The notes under the pieces are model-generated. The model was given only the letters and a program-made list of their open reading frames with translations, had not been told where the DNA came from and searched no databases. Below are positions 23,198 through 34,215 of a DNA stretch of 64,000 nucleotides, piece by piece. The DNA lies in contig NC_133122.1 of assembly GCF_033568475.1 (NCBI RefSeq), positions 66,177,442 through 66,241,441 of the forward strand. The letters are read 5' to 3'. Made by a program: the position numbers and the translations under genes. Origin of the DNA: Henckelia pumila (lineage: Eukaryota; Streptophyta; Magnoliopsida; Lamiales; Gesneriaceae). Position 1 is the stretch's first letter, and each line of letters begins with the position of its first letter.

Positions 23198-26100
23198 TCC
23201 AAGAAAGAAGAGAAACCTTAACTGTGGAATTGGAGACGAAAGTTCATTGGAAAGAGTGGAGCTGAGCAAGAAGAAGAAAGTGGGTAACGTTCACTTAATG
23301 TTGAGCTGTGTCAAAAGGAGACACACACTGCAACGTTTGGATTCTTTTATTAAGCAATTATTATTAATCTTATTACCAAGATTCTTTATTTTGCTACTCT
23401 ACGAAAATTCACCTGTCTACCAAGTTTTTTTTATAATATGAATTTTTTATTTAGATTATTTATAAAAAATATTATTTTAGTTTTTATTGTAAGTACAAGT
23501 AGAGTAAATGTATCTGTCACGATTATATGGTTTTTTTTACATATATTAGAAATTATTATAAAAAGTAAATTATATATAAATTATTCTGAACTATCTCAGT
23601 ACAAAAAATTTCAGCAACAATAAAAATTTTAATAAAATAGACCACACATGAAATTACATGGAGTGAGACCTATATTCTTTTCTCAAAAAAGAATTGTGCA
23701 AAAGCAGCTGGCCTAACACATGAATTCAAATGGATCCCCCGCCTGGCCCAATTTACGAAACAAAACTTTAATAATTTCAAACTTTTCTAAATGCAAAGTT
23801 AGGCGCTTTGTTTTTTTTTTTTTTTTGGATTGCGAAAAATAAAGAAAAGACTCGAATTCGGGTTTTCGTCAATTGATGGATATGTAAGATCAATTGGACT
23901 ATCAGTCATATCTCACAGGTAGACTTTTTAAGTGTTATTTATGCACTGGATTTATCAGTTTGTGCAAATCAATTGCGAACAAAAGTTTATGTATGTAACT
24001 AATATCATAACTATTTGGCAATTTAAAATATTATGATACACCCATGAATAGCTAAGCGAGTATCTGGAGTATGTTATTTGATGTTGTATATAGGTAGTGT
24101 CCATATTTTAACATCAATGGCCAAATTATGATGCAGTTTATCGGTAGTGTTCATGTGTTACAACTGAGATATTCGATTGTTAGATCTAATATTCGGATAT
24201 TGCCTGATTAGCATTGAATAAAACGAGTGTCAATATTATGATGTTTTTAGTTTTTTTTTTTGACATCAAAGGTTGACAGATATTTAATAGATTTTTTTTT
24301 TGGATTAAATAGAATATTTCGTCAATAAATGAAACATGTATATTTTAATATTTTAATGAGTTATCGACTTGCTTATAAATATATATTTTGTAAATGTAAT
24401 TTATTGAATTTAAATCCATTATTGATAGGATATAGCTAGATATATATACCCACACATATATATCATCAATTTAATTTCACTTGGACTTAAATTCATCAAA
24501 ACAAGTCAGTACAGCCGAAATCATATGTTTGAATTCCATTTTTTTCCCAAACAAATCCTAAACATTCGGCCGCAAATTAATTGATACAACAATCTCGGCC
24601 AAATTATGTATCAATGTTGTCATAAAAGCTCAAGGTACATAGAATTGTTTCACTGGTTATCACTTCTCTAAAAACGTAACCTTCACAAACACGATGAGTT
24701 AACAACGTCGTCCATGATTTTGTCCCTCTTAAGGGTTTTGCATCAATTTATAGTTTATACATAGATAAACATGTCTACGTATATTAACAAATCAAAATGA
24801 GCATTTCTAAAGCTTACAAGACCTAGGAAAATATATTGATATTAATGTTCGAATCTTCATGTATAAAATCTTAACTTTAATTTATACGAATTCATTGATA
24901 TTGTGCACGTACTGTATAAACCTTTAGTGTAAAGAAATACATTGGGAGAGATCAAATTCGCACATATTCTTTTTGTTTTTTTTTTGGACCGAACCCATTT
25001 AACAAAATGAGCCGAACTGATTTTGTAACAAAATATCACACCGAAATTAAATGATCAATGATGAATATATCATATATGTCCCTTATACATGTGGGATTTT
25101 GAGATGTGACGACACGTGGCCAAAATGTAGTTAATCATGCATTTAATTTATTAATCTAATTAATCATGTGAACGAATTAATTATAAAGTTCCGACCAATT
25201 AATAGGTAGCGTTGGATACGTGTCCTAAACAATTGTCAGTTGTGCTTGTGCAATTAATATATGATATAATACATAACTACCAAACTTTGGTTCCCTAATT
25301 ATACTAAGCACTCCTCTTAATAAAATTTATGGGATTTTTGCATTATACATATTCGATATTCATCAAGTGCAAAAATTACAATACGTAATGGAGGTAAGTG
25401 TCAAATCCTTTAGGCTTTAAACATATATAGGGCATGTGAATGCAAAAAACCCTAAAATTTATTCAACAAATCAAGTGTTTATCATGCAGATGACAAAATG
25501 CGGAATATAAATAACACTCTTTTTTTATTTTTTTCCTTTTTATTCCTGAAGTTAAATAACAACACTCTTGTTAATGTAATATTAAATATCAGAAATCCTT
25601 ACTTATATTGTATTATATATCTTTAATTGACTATGTTATTATTAATTATGATATTTTGAAAATAATTGTTTTATATCTCTAAATTACAATATATATTTTT
25701 CAGAATCCTTTACCATTCCTTATTTTTATGTAAAATAAATTGTAATGAAATAAAATCAAAAATATTATTGGATGGGAAACGAATATCCCATCATAATTGC
25801 ATAATTTACATTACATGCAAAAAATTTCCATACTTCCAACATTACACTCATTAAAATTTATATATCCCTAATAATTGTTCTTATCGTAATATAATCAATT
25901 ATTTCACAATTTGAATATATTAACTTCAAGTACGGCATCGTACACTGTTCAAGCAATCAAGCTTCTCTTTATCTACCTAAATTAACCAAACAGATTATCT
26001 CCCTTTTTCTGAGTCAAAATCAAATTAGATTTTAAATAAAATTTATTACACCGTCGTATGAATAATAATATATATTAATTATGCGACCTTCCGAAATGAG

Positions 26101-27890
26101 TGAAACTATGATTTAAACCTTTTTTTTTCCTGGCATTGTCGTGGAAGAGGAATGGTGCTAGTATATTATATTAATATATATGAGTAAAGAATGATGATAT
26201 AAATTCTTCAATCTGCCACATTTATTTCACTTACCCAATTAATAATCATTCACATGGACCACATACCAAATACATTAAAAACATTTTACATATAAATCAT
26301 TAAATACTATTTAGTATTTACGGACGTACATCCTTTTTCCCCCCTTTCTTTTTTTACTATTTTCTGTGTGATACATATTAAGTATTATTAACATATATAT
26401 ATGTATGTATTTAAAGATTACTGCATTAACTAGCTTTCCTTCTTCAAATACTCATCAAAGTCTACTATATTTTTCTCAAACGTTATTTCAATACAATACA
26501 CTTATTTTAAATTATAAGTGAACAATATATAAAAAGAAATATGTGCATCTGAGCTTGATCTCGATTTCAAACTTGAATAATAAGATATTTTATTTGGATT
26601 AGAGTTTGTGTTAAGCTCGACTCAAATTATTCGAATATACGTTAAAGTTCTCATATATACCACCACACGAAATCTCCATGGTAAACAGTGGTTTTTGCAC
26701 TTAGTTAATTTTCGGAGTTAATTTGGATGGCCTATGTGCTCGTAGCTAGCTAGTAATTTATGATTGATAAATAATACTCTACAATATAGCCTTTTGACAT
26801 TTCTAACCAGTAACCACATTTGAAGGCTGAAGCAATCCTTAAGCATATCTCCTTTGACATTTCCAATGCAAACTACTGAATTCAAGCTAGCTAAATATCG
26901 CATTTTTATTTTATAATATCAAAGGTGCTACGTGACAAATGCATGCAACTTGAAATACACACACATATATATATATATATGTCTGATATAATAAGTATTG
27001 ATGTATGTAGTACTCGATCGAGATTTTATAACGTGTCAATTAATTAGTGCATACCCCATGAAAATTAAATAAACATTTTTTCAAATATATATATATACAA
27101 GTGCAGTTTTGATACATTTCATTAATGGTCTTTAAATTATATTATACATACATAAATATCTTTGATCAAATTATATTTTACGTTCTTATGCTATTTTCCA
27201 ATAGTTGCCCCTAATGTTTTTGGCGCGGGGAACCAAATCCGAAGTTTTAACCCAAAGTCCCAAACAAACCATTAATTTCCAAGGGGTGATTGATTTCAAG
27301 TCGATCATTTGAAGTCGCTAGCTAGAAAATGGTACGGAAAACTTAATTTAAATCGAACCTATTTACTATTGTTAGATACGTTATAATTGAGAGTTATATA
27401 TATTGATCACTTAATTGGTCTATCTTATCTTTAATCTATCTTTTGAAATTAAGTTAAGTTCAATTTCGATATAATCTTAACATGATATCAAAGTCACTTG
27501 ACCTCTATACGTTAGAACTCGTACGTACAAAATACATATCCCGCAATGAAAATCGAATTATCTCTAGTCTTTACTACTTTACCTCTCCAAGTTGCAAGGC
27601 ATTTATAGGAATTATAGCATAGAGTGGGGTACCATATTGAGACAGATGCATGTATAACAATTAATTTATCTGCTTTCACATATGTATAAAATAAAATACA
27701 CCCACATAACATTAAAATAACAATTTAATTATTAATCCCAATGTCCCCATTTAATTTAATTTAATCCGATGGAATCACAAATTAAACCCAACTCAAGATC
27801 CATCCTTTCAGCCATAAATATTTCTCCCATAAATCAATCCACTACTAGTCCACACTTTGTTCAAAGCAAAATAATACCCAAGACGTTACG
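23198..27890. other. Long AT-rich intergenic region
   Basis: It separates two divergently transcribed genes (WEB, minus; DUF688, plus), so it holds both promoters. Poly-T runs occur near 23810 and short (AT)n tracts near 26965. No coding region, RNA gene or bounded element was supported. Confidence 0.5.
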
Positions 27891-28547
27891 ATGCCTTTTA
27901 GCAGCAGCAGCAGCACTGATTTCCACCAAAAATCATTCAGAATCAGACACGAAGATGGCACCAAGCTCTTCAACAAGCTTCTCTCCAAGGAAAGCTCCAA
28001 ATCCCATCCTTCTTTCAGGGTCTACTACGGCGACGTATCGGGCGCCGTTCCCTTCGTGTGGGAGACCTGCCCCGGCACCCCCAAGCACACGCTTGCGGAC
28101 AAGTACTACTCCAATTACGCCCCGCCGCTCACTCCCCCGCCCTCTTATAACTACGCCCACCACGGCTTCAAGAAATACTCCAACACCACTCACTACTCCA
28201 GTCGATCCAAGCTGCTTCTCTACTCTTTCCTCAGGAGAATCAACCCCAAGAAATACCATTCCTCGTCCTCATCCTCGCCCCGATCCACGCTTTCTTCTTC
28301 CCGCTCCTCGTTTTCGGAATATGCTGCCACGTCCACACCCAGAGCCAACACTTTCACCCACAGGAGAAAGCGGTTCACGAGCTGGGATAATTCGTCCTTC
28401 TACGAAGATCAGAAATCATGTGGCGGCTCCGCCATTGATCATACTTCTCCCAAATCGTGCTTTAGACCAGCTGGTGGATACCCTGTTTTGATCGTGAAGA
28501 AGGCTTTGCTGTCCATTGTTGGCCGTGGATCTCATGATGCCTCCTGA
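27891..28547 (+). CDS. DUF688 family protein
   Basis: This is an intronless frame of 218 residues. The marker is VPFVWETCPGTPKH at about residues 52-65 followed by PPLTPPPSY, the core signature of the plant-specific DUF688 family, whose function is not established. The rest is low-complexity and serine-rich (runs of S at the N-terminus and about residue 125), with basic patches and a short conserved C-terminus (GYPVLIVKKALLSIVG). No signal peptide or membrane segment is seen. The coding region is clearly richer in GC than its surroundings, which also keeps the other frames open. The ATG at 27891 is chosen because the DUF688 signature is in this frame; an earlier ATG at 27769 opens a different frame. 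Confidence 0.82.
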   Translation: MPFSSSSSTDFHQKSFRIRHEDGTKLFNKLLSKESSKSHPSFRVYYGDVSGAVPFVWETCPGTPKHTLADKYYSNYAPPLTPPPSYNYAHHGFKKYSNTTHYSSRSKLLLYSFLRRINPKKYHSSSSSSPRSTLSSSRSSFSEYAATSTPRANTFTHRRKRFTSWDNSSFYEDQKSCGGSAIDHTSPKSCFRPAGGYPVLIVKKALLSIVGRGSHDAS

Positions 28548-30648
28548 GGTATATATATATATGCATGAATCCATCAGCTGAAAAATTAATGTTTAGCAAG
28601 TGTTTGTTTGAGAGAGGTTCTGACAAGCACTTATCAACAAGCTGTGCTTTCTTAGAAGCTCTCTCAAATACTACCTTGGTGATTTATATGTCAATGGTGT
28701 AATTCCATTACATATATCTCTGTGCTTTAAGGTTGCATCTTTACTGGTGTGTTTGATTTGTTCTGTTTACTCGTGTTCTTCATGTACTTGCATGTTCCTG
28801 CTTCTAGATTCATTGTTCATGAATTGAAGTTTGCTCATTTTATCCAAATTGTAACTTCGTTTGCTGAATATAATAAGAATGTACATCTGTAGCATTGCAT
28901 CATCATCCAGCAGTAATTGTTAATCTTCCTTGAAATTAATTGATTTTCTTTAAGGGAAAACATAGTGGTATCAAAAATATGTTAAGTGGTCATATCAGTT
29001 ATATTTCGACAATGCAATTAATAATTAGTCACATATTTTCCAATAATATCTCCTTTTTTCACCGACACGGTAGCAAAAGCATCGTCGGAAACATCATCAA
29101 TATATAACGCCACGTCAGAACTCCGATGAAAAACGAATGAATGTAGCTAGCTCTGTCGGTTGTGAGGGACTTTATATAATTTAATCTAAAAAAAAAACAG
29201 CCCACTTGACAGTATGATTATTATTCTACATGCCTAGCTAAGCTCGCCACAAATTAAAAGACCTTGCATGCGATTGGAATATTTTGAGGGTGGCCGCAAA
29301 GTACAGTGATTATGTATCGAAACAGTACTGTGCATTAATATTAGTGGGATTAATAATCTGTCGAAAATTAGAGTCAATTATTTTCTGAAAATGCTAGCGT
29401 ACGTACAAGGGAGATGGTGGGGTGTGTCGAGAATATATATTGTATGCGCGTGTAATAACTAATTTTATGCAAGCCCACCAATTAAGTTAATTTATTTTGA
29501 TGTACTTGCAACATATATATTAATTCAGTCCCCACGAGATTCAAATATATAAACCCAAGAAAAAAATCTGGATCCCGACTTGATTATAATAAATATGGTG
29601 ACAAATAACAAGATATGTACAACTTCATAATAGGGGAAGAATGAAAGGAATCTGCAGCTACCAAAGGGTCCATCATATCAAGGACTTGAAGATATATATA
29701 TTTCAAAATTTTCTATTATATATATACGCGTGTGTGTGTGTGTGTGTGTGTGTTGATTGATTTTCATTTGGTAGGTACGGAGAAGATAAGAATTAATGCA
29801 TGGAAAGAAGTAGGTGTGTACAGAAGCTGGCAACTGGCCACCCCCACACAAGAAATACATGCTTCTTTATTATGCAAATCAATGAACCTTGGCATTCATG
29901 TGCCTAAAAAGCTTGTATGAACTTTGAAAAATACATATTTGAGTGAAATGGGATTTTAATATAAACTGGAACTTGGCATTAAGTAGGTTTTCTTTGATTT
30001 TAATTTACTCTTTTATTCACTTTTTTCACGGATTAATATTGTTACTTTGAGACTTAAATATTGCTGATGTATCTGAGTCATGTTAAATTCAGTGATAAAC
30101 TCTTCTAAGGTTATAACAAGGTTAATGAAATTGAAAAACTATATAACCTAATGATTTCATGGATAAAAATTGATGTATATTATGTAATTAATTCAATAAA
30201 TAATCGTGACACAAAAGACTTATTTATTCTTAATAAAAAGTTACAATTTACCGTCAAAAAAAAAAAATTTAATAATCGTGATCACAAAAAAAGAATTCGA
30301 TTCCTAGCTAAGTGGGGAATTTGACCTTTCTAATCCCCCATCAATGGCTGTATAATGATATCTCATGAATATTTAATGTTGTAGCACAGTGATGCTACGT
30401 GACATGCATAAAATCTGATTTATAAAGATATATTAAATTGGTTTTTTTAAAAAAGATATATTAAATTATTGTCGCCATAAGATATATTACCCGCACGTGG
30501 CACTTTCTGAATCGTTAAGCATTTATGCCTGGGGATATTTTTATTTTCTGACCCTTCATTAGCTAACTTATAGTTTTTTTTGGTTAATAATTTATTTAAT
30601 ATTTAAACGAGTTGGTTTTGTCAGATAATAAATGAACCGTCTTAGTTA

Positions 30649-30682
<34 letters not shown>

Positions 30683-30766
30683 TCATTCTTAAATTTGCGA
30701 ATTAGACTGTTCATATCTTTCCCATTCAAGGACGTGATTTATGCTGGCGTTATGATAGGTTAATAG
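28548..30766. other. Intergenic region downstream of the DUF688 gene
   Basis: The first 350 bases probably contain the 3' UTR (AATAATAAG-type polyadenylation signals near 28870). A (GT)n tract lies at 29731-29752 and short AT runs near 30651. No gene was seen. Confidence 0.45.
29731..29752. repeat. (GT)n microsatellite
   Basis: There are eleven TG units preceded by an alternating CGCG tract. Confidence 0.9.
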
Positions 30767-31255
30767 TAAGGGTGTAAACGAGCCGAGCTATTCGTGAGCA
30801 ACTCGCGAGTAGTTCGGTCAAAGCTCGACTCGAGCTCGAGTAGCTCGAGCATACAATCGAGCTCGAGTCGAGCTTTGAAACTATGTGATTGAGTAGCTCT
30901 CGATAAGCCACATATATATATATATTAAAAAATAATATAAATATATATAAATATAAATATAATATATATAATATAATATAATATTTATATATTAATTTAT
31001 TTATAATATTTATATATTTATTTATAATATTTATTATATTTATATATTTTATAATATATATAATATAATATAATATTTATTTATTTATTAATATATTTTT
31101 AATTTTTATATATATATATATAATATAAAAGCTCGAGCTCGAGTACTCGAACTACAATCGAGCTCGCTCGAGTAGTAGAATATGAGCTCGAGCTCAAACT
31201 CGAGTAGTGTGCTCGAGTCACTACTCGAGCTCGACTCGGCTCGATAACACCCCTA
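30767..31255. mobile_element. 489-bp hAT-type MITE with GAGCTCG ends
   Basis: It starts TAAGGGTGTAAACGAGCCGA, and the reverse complement of its right end is TAGGGGTGTTATCGAGCCGA. These are near-identical terminal inverted repeats. It is flanked by a perfect 8-bp direct repeat GTTAATAG (30759-30766 and 31256-31263), the hAT target-duplication length. Both ends carry many GAGCTCGAG and CTCGAGTAG motifs and the middle is pure AT-rich filler. There is no coding capacity. Shared termini make it a short relative of the 3-kb element at 16323-19325. The perfect duplication suggests a fairly recent insertion. Confidence 0.85.
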
Positions 31256-31263
31256 GTTAATAG

Positions 31264-32375
31264 GATATATAAGTGTTGTTTGTCTGATTTTTTTTTCTTC
31301 AAAGTTTAGTCTAACTTCGAACTCTCAAATATCAATTACATACACAAAATCTTTCTTGTTTTATATTAATTTTTAAATATTGTAATCGTCGTGTGATGTA
31401 AATAATAAAAATTTATTTTTTAGTTTTGATCAATTATTCAATGTTGGATCAAAATAAATTATAAGGATTGAAAAAAATAAAAATTTTAAGTTGTATTTAT
31501 TTTTATACTACTCTGAAGTCTAAATTCATAAAATTCTCAAATGAGCTATTTCAAATATATTTTTTTTTATAAATTTATTATATTTTATGGTAATAATATA
31601 TAATTTATTGCATTAACTTCAAGTGTGTAATTTATAAGTAATGAACTCTGGAAGACTGGAACACGGGGCAGAGCCAGAATTTTGAATGTGTATGCAATAA
31701 TATTTATTAATAATTAAAGCAAAAAAAAAGCCATAGATTAATCGGCATGTTGAAATAATGTGTCATAAGATTCGAATACAAGCTACACACGATAAAAAAC
31801 ACTTGTTAGTCTATGAGAAAATATATATCGAAAAAATGACTAAGAACAACAAGTACAAATCCCACAACTAAACAAAAATTGATAGAAAATAAAAACTATA
31901 CGTCCGAAAAATAAGCATGAATTGATTCTCAGATCATAAAAAGGGCACAAAATTTAAAAAAAATTGAATGATCAACAAACATTAGTGGAAAAAATGAACA
32001 TAAAATTTGGTGAAATTTTGGATTCTACATAAAATAGAAGATCAAATAATATAATTATATGAATTGTAATGATTTTTAATTTAATCGAAGTGTATATCAC
32101 CTATGACTCATGAGAAAAAAAAATCATTGTAGAAAAATTAATAGTCAGTCTATCTAGATGTAATAACACAAAAAAAAAAATTTGAGCCTACAATTTGGAG
32201 ATGAAAATTATAAAAGAAAAAAAAATATTGCTTTTTGGGCTTAATTAATGTGAGCAAATAGGTCTCTAACAAATAAAATATGAAAAAATTTCGGTTTTTT
32301 GGGCTTAGTGTGGGCAGATGGTATCAAGACGAGAATGAAACTCTATGTACGCAAGACAAAATTGTGCCGTAATAG
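31264..32375. other. AT-rich spacer
   Basis: No gene was seen. The stretch near 31664 (GGGGCAGAGCCAGAATT) resembles a hAT-type end but has no partner. A short phrase, TTTTGGGCTTA, occurs twice near 32235 and 32297. Confidence 0.4.
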
Positions 32376-33125
32376 TGCTTGACGTTTGCTTACTCTCTCA
32401 ACTCTCTTGTTGGTCATGTTTTTGCAGCAAAATACTTTCCCCTGGGAGATATCGTTGAAGCTCAGTTTGGTTCTAATACATCATATGTTTGACGAAGTCT
32501 ATTATGGAACACGATTTATTATTGAAAGGATTACGATGTCGTATTGGATCGGGAAGTGTAGTCTCAATTTTCAAAGACCCTTGGCTATTGCGTCCTCATT
32601 CTTTCGAGCCTATCGCAATTCCTCTTCCAAGTCGAGCACATTTGAATGTTAGTGACTTGATGAAGAATTTTGGAGAGTGAGATTGAGATGTGATTGTTAG
32701 TACTTTATGGAATATTGATCGCGATGAATTATGTCGATCGAATACCAATTCAATCGCAAGCACCATACATCCTCATATGGCATTACTCAAATACTGAAAA
32801 ATATACGGTTAAATCTGGTTATCAGGTGGCCACAACTAGTACTGAGGGTGGAAGCAATGGATCTGTTCATGGGCTACAGCTAGATTTTCGAAAATTATGG
32901 AATTTGAACGTACCATAAAAAATCAAAATACATCAGTGGAGGGTATTATTCAATACTATTCCTGCTCGAGTTAATCTTATTGAGAGGCGAATTCAGGTAA
33001 TACTTGATTGTCTTTTATGTAATTTATCTTCTGAAGATTTTTCCCATCTATTTTGGTACTGCAAATGGGCACGTGAGGTTTGGAAATCATCAATGACGTC
33101 TGTTTGGATAAGTTTCGTGAAGGTA
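32376..33125 (+). mobile_element. LINE (non-LTR) 3'-end fragment
   Basis: Translated pieces match the C-terminal part of plant LINE polyproteins: VGHVFAAKYFP, then RIGSGSVVSIFKDPWLLRP, then a zinc-binding zf-RVT-like segment KLWNLNVP, KIKIHQWRVLFNTIP, CLLCNLSSEDFSHLFWYC. The pieces lie in different frames with several stops, and the reverse transcriptase and endonuclease are absent, so this is a 5'-truncated dead copy. It ends just before the presumed promoter of the OBGM-like gene. No poly-A tail or target duplication was identified. Confidence 0.8.
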
Positions 33126-34215
33126 GCGTGGGGAAACTTTTTTGTCCAAAAATAATAAATAATGGGCTTACTAATTACCAAAACCTTAATGGATTTAGCG
33201 GGACCGCCTACTATTGGGCCGGGCTGCCAGTTGACCGGTTTCAAATGCCGGCGGCATCTTCCCATGGAAACACCCCATCCCCATCTATTCTGCTGGCTGG
33301 GGAGCTACTTCGCAACTGAAGTTCGCCGCAGCCATCTTCTCAAGTATTACGCAAACTCTTTTGGTGAATTTTCGGCGTGATGATACTTTGTTTGACCACT
33401 TCATTTTGTTGAAACTTGCTTTGAGAATTCGAGAGCGAAGTGAGTTCTGATTCCTCCGCCCATCACCTGTTTGATGAAATGTTTTGAGCTAGATCTCTAT
33501 TCTGGTTTTCATTTATCGTTCTTGGCCAAATAAATCATTTTGGATGTATGGGTGATTGGAAGGGGGGGAAAAACATATGTTACTCCGTTGGTTTTCTGTT
33601 TGTTAAGGTTTATCATGATGTTGTTTTTTGTTCTTGAGGTTCTTTTTCCAGCTTCATTCTGTACTCATTAATCTGAAAATAACCTGTATTCTTATATATA
33701 AGTGCTGCTTGGGGGTTGCATATGTGCTATGTTGAGTGTTGTGAAATGAAGTAGATGGTTGGTGGAGAATACAGGTCATTGCCGCAAGATATTCCTTTCT
33801 TACATTTAAGTTGGAAATCGTGCTTTAATGCATTTTGAAAGAAAGTATTTTTCAGCAGTACACCGGTCTGCGAAATGCAAGCCTTAATTTTTATTCATCT
33901 AACCTTGCTGCATTTAGTTTCCCTAATTATTATTATTATCTGAAAGTGGGGCCTGGACAATAGCTTCATGTTGTGATAATGGAACTCACTCTTATCCATC
34001 TTCCCCAAAGGAATTTAAGTGTAATTTATTCTTTTGGCCATAACTGCAGGAACTTTGGTACTTCTATTCTTAAGCGTAAGTTACCCTTATATGGATGCCT
34101 ATTGGTGCATATTTCGGTAAATGGAGTGAGGTATGTGAGTGTTTAGTTTGTGTTTGGGACACCCATCCTGTTGTGCCGGGAGGTCAAGGATTTGTGGCTG
34201 ACTGTTGAAAGAGAG
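33126..34215 (+). promoter_or_regulatory. Promoter and 5' leader region of the OBGM-like gene
   Basis: Two site-II-like TGGGCY elements occur: TGGGCT at 33163-33168 and TGGGCC at 33215-33220. Such elements, bound by TCP factors, are common upstream of plant genes for ribosomal and mitochondrial proteins (family knowledge). The 1 kb between them and the ATG at 34216 may contain a leader intron; its borders are not resolved. Confidence 0.35.

Noticed and set aside
23695-23935. SINE-like stretch with a T-run and a GAATTCGAGTC B-box-like motif on the minus strand
   Set aside because: No flanking target duplication was found and the A box is unconvincing.
31660-31720. GGGGCAGAGCCAGAATT, similar to the hAT-type ends elsewhere
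   Set aside because: No inverted partner and no 8-bp duplication.
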